A DNA stretch of 64,000 nt from Streptomyces chartreusis NRRL 3882 (lineage in GTDB: Bacteria > Actinomycetota > Actinomycetes > Streptomycetales > Streptomycetaceae): the NCBI RefSeq assembly GCF_900236475.1, contig NZ_LT963352.1, positions 1,612,001 through 1,676,000 on the forward strand. Direction: 5' to 3'. Below the pieces are notes generated by a model, which was not told the origin of the DNA, made no database searches, and saw nothing but the letters and a program-made list of their open reading frames with translations. A program made the position numbers and the translations under genes. This document shows, piece by piece, positions 56,673-64,000 of this stretch. Each line of letters starts with the position of its first letter. The stretch's first letter is position 1.

Positions 56673-58478
56673 TCACCGCACCGGCCGCACCACCATCGCC
56701 GACCCGCCACCGCGCCGCACGGTCTCCGCCGCGGCGAGCCATTTCCCGTCCGGCAACCGCTGCACCCCCGTGGCCGCCCCGATCTCCGGGTTCACCTTGA
56801 AGGAGTGCCCGATCGCCTCCAACTGCTTCCTCAACCCGGCGTTGTCGTACAACCCGGGTTCCAACTCGGTCTGCGCGGCGTTCCGCTGACTGGCCCGGGG
56901 CGCCGCGATCGCGTCCACCAGCGGCAACCCCCGGTCGAGGAACCCGATCAGCGTCTGCAGCACGGTCGTGATGATGGTCGCCCCACCGGGCGAGCCGAGC
57001 GCCACCACGGGCCTGTCATGCCGGTCGAGAACGATCGTCGGCGAGATCGACGACCGCGGCCGCTTCCCCGGCCCCGGCAGGTTCGGGTCGTGCACGGCGG
57101 GATTCGCCGGGGTGAAGGAGAAGTCCGTCAGCTCGTTGTTGAGGAGGAACCCCCGCCCCGGCACGGTGATCCCGCTGCCGCCCGTCTGCTCGATGGTGAG
57201 CGTGTAGGCGACGACGTTCCCCCACTTGTCGGCCACCGTCAGATGCGTCGTGCTGTCGCCCTCGTACGTCGTCGGAGCGGCCGTACCGCCGGAGCCGCAC
57301 CGCTCGGGACGGCGCGGATCACCCGGCGCCAGCGGACTGGTGAGCACCGCGTCGTCCTTGATCAGGCACTCGCGCGAGTCGGCGAACCGCTGCGACAGCA
57401 ATTCCTTGGTCGGTACGTCTTCGAAGGCCGGGTCGCCCACCCAGCGGCCCCGGTCCGCGAAGGCGATCCTGCTTGCCTCGATGTAGCGGTGCAGGTACTG
57501 CGCCTGGCTCGCCTTCGACAGGTCGGTCCGCTCCAGGATGTTGAGCGCCTCGCCGATCGTCGTGCCACCGGAGGAGGACGGCGCCATGGAGTAGACGCCG
57601 AGGCCGCGGTACGAGGTCCTGGTGGGTGCCTGGAGCTTGGCGCGGTAGGCGGCCAGGTCCCTCTCGGAGAGGTCGCCGGGGCGGGCGTTCCAGCCCGAGG
57701 CGGGGTCCACGGGCGGCTTGTTGACCGTGTCGACGATGTCCCGGCCGATGTCACCGCGGTAGAGGGCGCCGACGCCCTTGCGGGCCAGCTCCGCGTAGGT
57801 GCGGGCGAGGTCCGGGTTCTTGAAGGTGGAGCCGACGACGGGAAGCCGTCCGCCGGGCAGGAACAGCTCGGCGGTGGCCGGGAAGTAGCGGAAGCGGGTC
57901 TCGTTGGACGCCGTCTGCGAGCGGAAGGTCTCGTCGACCCTGAAGCCCTCGCGGGCGAGCCGCTCGGCCGGCTGCAGCACGCCGGCGAGCGGCTTGCTGC
58001 CCCACTTGTCCAGTGCCGTCTGCCAGGTGGCGGGCGAGCCGGGGGTGCCGACGCTCAGGCCGCTGCTGACGGCGTCGGCGAAGGGGATGGGCTTGCCGTT
58101 CTCGACGAACAGGTTCTTGTCGGCCGTCAGCGGGGCGGTCTCGCGGCCGTCGATGGTGTGGACCGTGCGGGACTTGGCGTCGTAGTAGACGAAGTAGCCG
58201 CCTCCGCCGACGCCGGCCGAGTAGGGCTCGGTGACACCGAGCGCGGCGGCCGTGGCGACGGCCGCGTCGACGGCGTTGCCGCCCTTGCGCAGGACCTCGA
58301 TACCGGCGGCGGAGGCGTCCCGGTCGACGCTGGAGACGGCGCCGCCGTAGCCGACTGCCAGGGGGCTCTTCTCACCGCCGGTGCTCTGCGCGGTGGGTGG
58401 CGCCGCCGCTCCCACCGACACCACCACGGCGGCCGCAACCGCCAGGACCGTCAGATTCCGTGCGACAGGGCGACGCAT
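56673..58478 (-). CDS. Secreted gamma-glutamyltransferase
   Basis: The 601-residue proenzyme has a Sec signal peptide (MRRPVARNLTVLAVAAAVVVSVGAA in pieces, cleavage near AAAPP). It also has the conserved AGVGGGGYFVYYD near residue 90, the self-processing nucleophile T410 in GDSTTHLTVADKWGN and the small-subunit SPGGATIITTVL. It transfers or hydrolyses the gamma-glutamyl group of glutathione and related compounds outside the cell. The motif is canonical, in contrast to the 36165-37991 family member. GGAGG five bases upstream supports the ATG at 58478 over the GTG at 58484. Confidence 0.94.
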   Translation of the reverse strand: MRRPVARNLTVLAVAAAVVVSVGAAAPPTAQSTGGEKSPLAVGYGGAVSSVDRDASAAGIEVLRKGGNAVDAAVATAAALGVTEPYSAGVGGGGYFVYYDAKSRTVHTIDGRETAPLTADKNLFVENGKPIPFADAVSSGLSVGTPGSPATWQTALDKWGSKPLAGVLQPAERLAREGFRVDETFRSQTASNETRFRYFPATAELFLPGGRLPVVGSTFKNPDLARTYAELARKGVGALYRGDIGRDIVDTVNKPPVDPASGWNARPGDLSERDLAAYRAKLQAPTRTSYRGLGVYSMAPSSSGGTTIGEALNILERTDLSKASQAQYLHRYIEASRIAFADRGRWVGDPAFEDVPTKELLSQRFADSRECLIKDDAVLTSPLAPGDPRRPERCGSGGTAAPTTYEGDSTTHLTVADKWGNVVAYTLTIEQTGGSGITVPGRGFLLNNELTDFSFTPANPAVHDPNLPGPGKRPRSSISPTIVLDRHDRPVVALGSPGGATIITTVLQTLIGFLDRGLPLVDAIAAPRASQRNAAQTELEPGLYDNAGLRKQLEAIGHSFKVNPEIGAATGVQRLPDGKWLAAAETVRRGGGSAMVVRPVR

Positions 58479-58568
58479 CCGCACCTCCAGTCAAAGGCCG
58501 TCCGCGCAGCTTAATTCATGGCCATGGCCGCGTCAGGAATGCGTCGAACACCGGTGCGTCGGGCCCGC

Positions 58569-58582
58569 TACCATGCGCGCAC
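58569..58582 (+). promoter_or_regulatory. Possible leaderless promoter of the membrane-anchored unknown
   Basis: TACCAT (58569-58574) is a possible -10 eight bases before the ATG at 58583, with no ribosome site in the gap. The -35 region (TCGAACA near 58544) is weak. Confidence 0.35.
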
Positions 58583-59338
58583 ATGAATGACGACGTGCGC
58601 AACATCGTCCTGGGCGTGGTCGCGGCGGGTATCAGTGCCGCGCTCGGCTGGGTGACCCGCACCTACGTGTGGAAGCGCAAGCTCCGCCGGAAGCAGGCCT
58701 TCTTCGGACTGCCCGACAACTCCGAATCGCTGCTGGTGGTGAACCGGGGTGCCGCGGGGCCCGAGTTCGCCGTGATGCGCTACGACGTGTTCGCGCTGCT
58801 CGAACTCGCCGCGCTGATCAAGGACTGCAACGCCCACGCCCAGATCCTCCCGCACGACACGGCACGTCAGGGATTCGGTGAGCGCACCGAGTTCTGCGTG
58901 GGCGGCCCGGCGTCCAATCGCCGTATGGCGGCGCACCTGTCCTCCCTGCTGCCGGGTGTGCGGGTGAACGTCGACGCCGAACCGAGCCCGGACCGGGGCT
59001 CGTTCCTGGTCGGGACCGACCGCTACCGCCTGGAGAACGGCAAGGAGGAGTACGCGCTGCTGGCCCGGCTGACGGCGGAGCGGAGCCAGCACACCCGTCC
59101 GGTCTTCCTGTTCTGCGGCCAGACGTCGATAACCAACCAGGCCACCACCCGCTATCTCGCGCGCAACCACGAGGGGCTGGCCCGCAAGTACGGCAACAAC
59201 TCGTTCGTACTGCTGCTGAAGGTGATCAACTCGCAGGCGTACGGGCCGGACGTCGTCGAAATGATGGAGGACGTGACGCGCGCGGCACAGACGCCGCTGC
59301 CCGCCCCGGCTCCACGCAACAGCCATCGGGCCTCCTGA
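58583..59338 (+). CDS. Membrane-anchored protein of unknown function
   Basis: The 251-residue protein has one N-terminal hydrophobic segment (NIVLGVVAAGISAALGWV, about residues 7-24) followed by basic RKLRRKQ, predicting a cytoplasmic domain anchored by a single helix. The globular part has FCVGGPASNRRMAAHLSSLL near residues 108-127 and FLFCGQTSITNQATTRYLAR near 174-193, patterns suggesting a nucleotide- or ligand-binding Rossmann-like fold. I do not recognise the family. The start lacks a ribosome site and may be leaderless. It stands alone between the secreted transferase and hydrolase genes. Confidence 0.75.
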   Translation: MNDDVRNIVLGVVAAGISAALGWVTRTYVWKRKLRRKQAFFGLPDNSESLLVVNRGAAGPEFAVMRYDVFALLELAALIKDCNAHAQILPHDTARQGFGERTEFCVGGPASNRRMAAHLSSLLPGVRVNVDAEPSPDRGSFLVGTDRYRLENGKEEYALLARLTAERSQHTRPVFLFCGQTSITNQATTRYLARNHEGLARKYGNNSFVLLLKVINSQAYGPDVVEMMEDVTRAAQTPLPAPAPRNSHRAS

Positions 59339-59360
59339 AGTCCTCCACTTCTCAACAATC

Positions 59361-59400
59361 GTTACTGGCACGTAACTTACCGACGGGTTACCAGTGGTAA
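59361..59400. promoter_or_regulatory. Cluster of TTAC/GTAA inverted repeats
   Basis: GTTAC-TGGCAC-GTAAC (59361-59376) is a perfect inverted repeat. TTACCA-G-TGGTAA (59388-59400) is a perfect 13-base palindrome. More TTACC copies follow before 59415. Together they look like an operator array controlling the secreted hydrolase gene 55 bases downstream. Confidence 0.6.
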
Positions 59401-59454
59401 GGAGGCACGGTTACCGTTCGGTCACTTTGCACTGACACGAGTGAGGAGTGACCC

Positions 59455-61023
59455 GTGGGACACCACCGCAAGGCCCTGCGCACCACCGCCGTAGGCGCCG
59501 TCTCGGCGACCCTGGTCGCCGGTACCGCCCTCGGACTCGCCCCCACCGCACAGGCGGCGCCGAACCCGATCCGGTTCGTCGACATCACCGGCGACGGCGG
59601 CACCGTCCTCAAGGCCAACGTCGTCACGCCGGCCGGCGCCGACGGCACGCACCGCTACCCGCTGCTCGTCATGCCCACGAGCTGGGGGCTGCCCCAGGTC
59701 GAGTACCTGGCCCAGGCCCAGAAGCTCGCCGACTCCGGGTACGTCGTCGTCACCTACAACGTGCGCGGCTTCTGGCAGTCGGGCGGCGAGATAGAAGTCG
59801 CGGGCCCGCCCGACATAGCCGACGCCTCGAAAGTCATCGACTGGGCGCTGGCCCACACCCCCTCGGACGCCGGGCACATCGGCATGGCGGGCGTCTCCTA
59901 CGGCGCCGGCATCAGCCTGCTCACCGCCGCGCACGACAAGCGGGTCCGCGCGGTCGCCTCGCTGAGCGGCTGGGCCGACCTGATCGGCTCGATCTACAGC
60001 GGGCGCACCCAGCACGTCCAGGCGGCCGCCCTGCTGGACGGCGCGAGCGTGGTGACGGGCCGGCAGAGCGCCGAACTCCGGCAGGTCTTCGACGACTTCT
60101 ACGCCTCCAACCTGGCGAAGGAACCGGAGCTCGTCGCCTGGGGGAAGAAACGTTCCGCTGCGACCTACGTCGACCAGATCAACAAGAACGGCGCGGCGGT
60201 CATGCTCGCCAACGCCTGGGGCGACACGATCTTCCCGCCCAACCAGTACGCCGACTTCTACGAGAAGCTGACCGGCCCGAAGCGGCTGGAAATGCGCCCC
60301 GGAGACCACGCCACCGCGGAGATGACCGGCCTGTTCGGGCTGCCCAACGACGTGTGGAAGGACACCGAGCGCTGGTTCGACCACTACCTCAGGGGCGAGG
60401 ACAACGGCATCGACCGGGAACAGCCCGTCCAGCTCAAGTCCCGCTCGGCGGGCGGCTACGAGGGCTACCCGGACTGGAAGTCGGCCGGCGCGACGCACCG
60501 GAAGATCGCCCTCGCGGGCACCACCACGATCCGTACGAACGTGAACTCGGGGGCCGACGGCGGAGTCGTCTTCCTGTCCAGCATCCTCGACCAGGTGGCC
60601 CAGCTGCCCCCGATGGCCTCGATCCCCCTGCTCCCCCGCCGCTGGGCCGCCGTGTGGCAGTCGGAGAAGTACGCCACGGCCCAACAGGTGCGCGGGACGG
60701 CGACGTTGCACACGACCCTCACCCCGACCAAGGAGAGCGGCACCCTCGTCGCCTACCTGTACGACGTGGGGCCGCTCGGCCTCGGCAAGCTGGTCACCAA
60801 CGCGCCGTACACCTTCCACGGGCGCACTCCCGGAAAGCCGTTCGGCGTCGACCTGGAGCTGTACTCCACGGCCTACGACGTCCCGGCCGGGCACCGCCTC
60901 GCCCTGGTCGTCGACACGGTCGACCCGCTCTACATCGAGCACAACCCGTCCGGCGCGCAGCTGACCTTCTCCTCGCCGGCGAACGACCCGTCGTACGTGT
61001 CGGTTCCGCTGCGCGAGCAGTGA
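59455..61023 (+). CDS. Secreted CocE/NonD-family hydrolase
   Basis: The 522-residue protein has a Sec signal peptide (GHHRKALRT then a hydrophobic region, cleavage near TAQAAP, residue 34). Its alpha/beta hydrolase core has the elbow AGVSYGAG with S148 as nucleophile. A downstream His lies in RPGDHATAE near 285, and a C-terminal jelly-roll domain from about residue 360 is typical of CocE and Xaa-Pro dipeptidyl-peptidase relatives. It probably cleaves acyl esters or Xaa-Pro dipeptides outside the cell. The GTG start at 59455 follows GAGGAG. Confidence 0.88.
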   Translation: MGHHRKALRTTAVGAVSATLVAGTALGLAPTAQAAPNPIRFVDITGDGGTVLKANVVTPAGADGTHRYPLLVMPTSWGLPQVEYLAQAQKLADSGYVVVTYNVRGFWQSGGEIEVAGPPDIADASKVIDWALAHTPSDAGHIGMAGVSYGAGISLLTAAHDKRVRAVASLSGWADLIGSIYSGRTQHVQAAALLDGASVVTGRQSAELRQVFDDFYASNLAKEPELVAWGKKRSAATYVDQINKNGAAVMLANAWGDTIFPPNQYADFYEKLTGPKRLEMRPGDHATAEMTGLFGLPNDVWKDTERWFDHYLRGEDNGIDREQPVQLKSRSAGGYEGYPDWKSAGATHRKIALAGTTTIRTNVNSGADGGVVFLSSILDQVAQLPPMASIPLLPRRWAAVWQSEKYATAQQVRGTATLHTTLTPTKESGTLVAYLYDVGPLGLGKLVTNAPYTFHGRTPGKPFGVDLELYSTAYDVPAGHRLALVVDTVDPLYIEHNPSGAQLTFSSPANDPSYVSVPLREQ

Positions 61024-61065
61024 TCTCCGGCTGCCGCCGGACGGGCCTGGCCGATGTGAACCGCC

Positions 61066-61092
61066 GCCCCCGTGGCCGACGGCCATGGGGGC
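61066..61092 (+). terminator. Terminator hairpin after the secreted hydrolase
   Basis: GCCCCCGTGGCC (61066-61077) pairs with GGCCATGGGGGC (61081-61092), including one G-U, with a three-base loop. It lies about 40 bases past the stop. No T tract follows. Confidence 0.7.
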
Positions 61093-61243
61093 CGCACCCG
61101 GTGGGAATGGCCCGCGGACCGGGCGGGCGGTCTGCTCACCCCGGGCGGATCGGCGGAATTCGGCGAAGTCCCCCTCTCCGACAGGGATGAAGGGCACATC
61201 GTAGTCGAGGTCCGATGCGACGAGCCGTCCGGTGCCCGCCCGT

Positions 61244-61987
<744 letters not shown>

Positions 61988-62027
61988 ACTCAGCCCTACT
62001 CACTCTCAGCTGTGTGGTGGTTGCCGC

Positions 62028-62057
62028 AACGTATCCAGGCAAGATCGGACTTGTCGG
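62028..62057 (-). promoter_or_regulatory. Possible promoter of the GluA-type gene
   Basis: On the minus strand CCGACA (62057-62052) and TACGTT (62033-62028) are 18 bases apart. It would give a short leader of about 35 bases before the ATG at 61987. Confidence 0.42.
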
Positions 62058-62109
62058 GCGACACGCACTTTTCGATCATTAGCCGTATTTACGGCGGACT
62101 TTGGCCAAA

Positions 62110-62168
62110 GGTTCTGAGGCTTAAGGGTCCTGAGGCTCGATGGGTTCTGAGGTTCAAGGGTTCCGAGG
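62110..62168. repeat. Four-copy tandem repeat, 16-17 base unit
   Basis: The unit GGTTCTGAGGCTTAAG is repeated with small changes at 62110, 62126, 62143 and 62159 (GGTCCTGAGG, GGTTCTGAGG and GGTTCCGAGG cores). It lies just past the small gene's stop and is unusually T- and A-containing for this genome. Confidence 0.7.
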
Positions 62169-62175
62169 ACCAGTC

Positions 62176-62583
62176 TCACGCCTCCGCGACTTCCGCGTAC
62201 AGCTGGGACAGCTCGGGCACCCCGTTCGCGGCCCACTCGTGACCTGAGTCCACGACGTCGAACTCCCGGCCGGAGGCGAGCCGCACCACGGGCTGTCCGT
62301 CGGACCGGATCTCCCAGGCTGCTCCCGCCACGGTGCGCACGATGACGGTGCCCAGGTAGAGCCCTGCGTCGTTGCCGAGCCAGGTCAGGGTCTCCTCGTC
62401 GTCCCGCCAGCGTGGCACGAGCTGGTCCAGAGCCTCCAGCGAGGCCGCCGAGTCGTCGAGCCGGACACCCGCCCGGGACGCCTGGGAGCGGAGCAGTTCA
62501 CACTCGGCGAGGAGTTCCGCGATGCCTGCCGGATCGGGCACCCCGAGCTTCCGGCGCCGGTTGCCCAGGAAAGGGATGTTCAT
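62176..62583 (-). CDS. Hypothetical 135-residue protein (DUF6278-like)
   Basis: The 135-residue protein starts MNIPFLGNRRRKLG, has no signal or membrane segment and contains WLGNDAGLYLGTVIVRTVAG near residues 68-87, followed by REFDVVDSGHEWA. It resembles a Streptomyces family I recall as DUF6278. No function is known. The ATG at 62583 has no strong ribosome site; the codon bias is normal. It lies upstream of the tandem repeat and the transporter ATPase on the same strand, possibly within one unit. Confidence 0.75.
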   Translation of the reverse strand: MNIPFLGNRRRKLGVPDPAGIAELLAECELLRSQASRAGVRLDDSAASLEALDQLVPRWRDDEETLTWLGNDAGLYLGTVIVRTVAGAAWEIRSDGQPVVRLASGREFDVVDSGHEWAANGVPELSQLYAEVAEA

Positions 62584-62803
62584 ACGTCCAGCGTGTCATT
62601 CGTACCGCCGTACGCACCACAGGCGCGCGGGCTCGCCACTTCCTGACGAGTTCACGCCGAGTTCGCGCACGGCTCGTTGACGGGCCCCTGAAGTCTCCCT
62701 AGTTTCACCAGGCGTCGTGCGTCTCGGCTCTCGTCGTGTCTTCTGTTCCGTCCCTGCGTTTCGTCTTGTTGCGTCGTGTGTCGATGAGCGGGAGGAGTCG
62801 GCC

Positions 62804-64000
62804 GTGCGCCGATGTGTCCGGGGGATCCTGGTCGTCCTGGCCCTGTGCGCGTCCCTGATGCCGGCGGCAGCGGCGCGGGCCGTCGAGGAGCGGCGGGCCG
62901 CGCCGCTGCCGCTGGAGCGGCTGTTCGACAACATCGCCGTCAGCGACGACGACCGGCCCACGCGGGCCGATTTCGACGGTTCCGGTGCCTCCCTGTCGGC
63001 CCAGGACCTCACGGCCGCGGGCTGGACGCCCGGCCGCGGCCTCACCGTCCAGGGGGCCCGGCTGACCTGGCCGCGGCGGCAGCCCGGCGAGCCGGACAAC
63101 GTCCGCGCGGCCGGCCAGGACGTACGCGTCACGGGGCGCGGGGACGCCCTCGCCTTCCTGGTGGCGGGCACCGGCGGCACCGAGGCGGGCGGCCCGGGCG
63201 TGATCACGTACGCGAACGGCACCCGCTCGGCGTACCGGGTGACCGCGCCCGACTGGCGCACCGGGCCGCTCGCCACGAAGGCGGTGGCCCTGCCGCACAT
63301 CAACACGCCCGGCGGGCAACTCGCCGAGCGGGCCCGCCTGTACGTCCTGACCGTGCCGCTGGTCCCGGGGCGCCCGGTCGCCTCGGTCCGGCTGCCGCAC
63401 GCGACCGGGCTGCACGTCTTCGCGGTGTCGGTACGGACCGCGACGCGGGGCTGGACGGGCAGCTGGACGACGTCGGCCGGCGGCTACAGCGCGGTCGGGC
63501 CCTGGACGGACCGGACGCTGCGGCTGGTCGTGCACACATCGGCGGGCGGGTCCCGGGTACGGGTGCGCTTCGACAACACCTTCGCGGCGGCGCCGGTACG
63601 GATCGGCAGCGCGACGGTCGCCGTGCGGGCGTCGGGTGCGGCTGCACGCGGAACGCCGGTGCCGCTGTCCTTCGGTGGTGCGGAGAGCGTGGAGATCCCG
63701 GCCGGGGCCCAGGCGTACAGCGATCCGCTGGGCTTCGCCGTCCCGGCGGACGCCGATCTGCTGGTGAGCTTTCACCTGCCCGGCACCGTGGCGGCGGCGC
63801 CCGTGCACCGGCTCGCGCAGCAGCGGTCGTACGTCAGCGGGCCGGGCGACCACGCGGCGGACGGCTCCGCGGACGCGTACAGCTCGGTGATCACCAGCTG
63901 GCCGCTGCTCGCCGGGGTCGATGTGAGCGGCGGGCCCGGGTCCGTGGTGCTGCTCGGGGACTCGATCACCGACGGCGACAAGTCCACGGTCGACGCCAAC
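62804..64000 (+). CDS. Secreted SGNH/GDSL hydrolase, N-terminal part (cut by window edge)
   Basis: The 399 visible codons begin at GTG 62804, preceded by GGAGGAG. A Sec signal (RRCVRGILVVLALCASLMPA, cleavage near AAARA) leads to a long beta-rich region, and only near the edge does the catalytic block GDSITDG appear, with S387 as expected nucleophile. In this architecture about 350 residues, possibly a carbohydrate-binding or lid domain, come before the hydrolase fold. It is an esterase or lipase type enzyme acting outside the cell. The remaining catalytic Asp/His lie beyond the window. No stop codon occurs before the end. Confidence 0.9.
   Translation, partial: MRRCVRGILVVLALCASLMPAAAARAVEERRAAPLPLERLFDNIAVSDDDRPTRADFDGSGASLSAQDLTAAGWTPGRGLTVQGARLTWPRRQPGEPDNVRAAGQDVRVTGRGDALAFLVAGTGGTEAGGPGVITYANGTRSAYRVTAPDWRTGPLATKAVALPHINTPGGQLAERARLYVLTVPLVPGRPVASVRLPHATGLHVFAVSVRTATRGWTGSWTTSAGGYSAVGPWTDRTLRLVVHTSAGGSRVRVRFDNTFAAAPVRIGSATVAVRASGAAARGTPVPLSFGGAESVEIPAGAQAYSDPLGFAVPADADLLVSFHLPGTVAAAPVHRLAQQRSYVSGPGDHAADGSADAYSSVITSWPLLAGVDVSGGPGSVVLLGDSITDGDKSTVDAN

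Overview
The window is high-GC DNA with strongly GC3-biased genes, GTG/TTG starts, GGAGG-type ribosome sites and long divergently or convergently arranged single-gene units. It contains a Streptomyces-type crotonyl-CoA carboxylase/reductase operon, an NmtR-type metal sensor, a PucR regulator, a SapA-like secreted protein and a PAS-GAF-PP2C phosphatase. It is best read as chromosomal DNA of a Streptomyces species. No rRNA, tRNA, CRISPR array, phage or intact insertion sequence was seen.

1-11.6 kb: the end of a HEAT-like gene, then a tandem 3-hydroxyacyl-CoA dehydrogenase, a TetR regulator and the core ethylmalonyl-CoA pathway operon (ccr-ecm-mcl-mch-mcd). A palindrome sits exactly in the spacer of the proposed ccr promoter. 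The phospholipid genes psd-pssA follow.

11.6-18.8 kb: glycerate kinase, then three enzymes of NAD or ADP-ribose chemistry or possible chemistry (ADP-ribosylglycohydrolase family, Nudix, Sir2) around a SapA-like protein. After these come the alkylation-repair pair ada/alkA-ogt and an NmtR-type Ni/Co sensor. 18.8-27.9 kb: a Tat-exported GH2 beta-galactosidase with a LamG-like insertion, an alpha/beta hydrolase, a PAS-PAS-GAF-PP2C phosphatase, and an ABC-F ATPase behind a seven-codon upstream ORF and a leader with a sequestered ribosome site. 27.9-39 kb: small membrane proteins, a large LuxR (LAL) regulator, a class-II amidotransferase, a coupled FAD-oxidoreductase/macrodomain pair, an inositol-phosphatase-like enzyme, a gamma-glutamyltransferase and a hydrolase.

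39-51 kb: a SufR-like regulator divergent from two membrane proteins, a DUF3558-like exported protein, then a minus-strand pyrimidine/hydantoin catabolic region: NCS1 permease, LLM flavin oxidoreductase, dihydropyrimidinase, two paralogous carbamoyl-amino-acid amidohydrolases, PucR and a class-III aminotransferase. The route is uracil or hydantoin type rings to beta-alanine-type products to semialdehydes; the classic dihydropyrimidine dehydrogenase is absent from the window. 51-64 kb: a repeat-rich large protein, a decayed XRE-regulator/methionine-aminopeptidase pair, a ClpC-like unfoldase, a second secreted gamma-glutamyltransferase, a membrane-anchored unknown, a secreted CocE-like hydrolase, a lone GluA-type ABC ATPase, a small unknown and the start of a secreted SGNH hydrolase.

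A recurring feature is a -10-like hexamer six bases before an ATG that lacks a ribosome site (tetR, nmtR, the ABC-F upstream ORF), which predicts leaderless transcripts. All functions are from reading motifs by eye; no database search or folding program was run.
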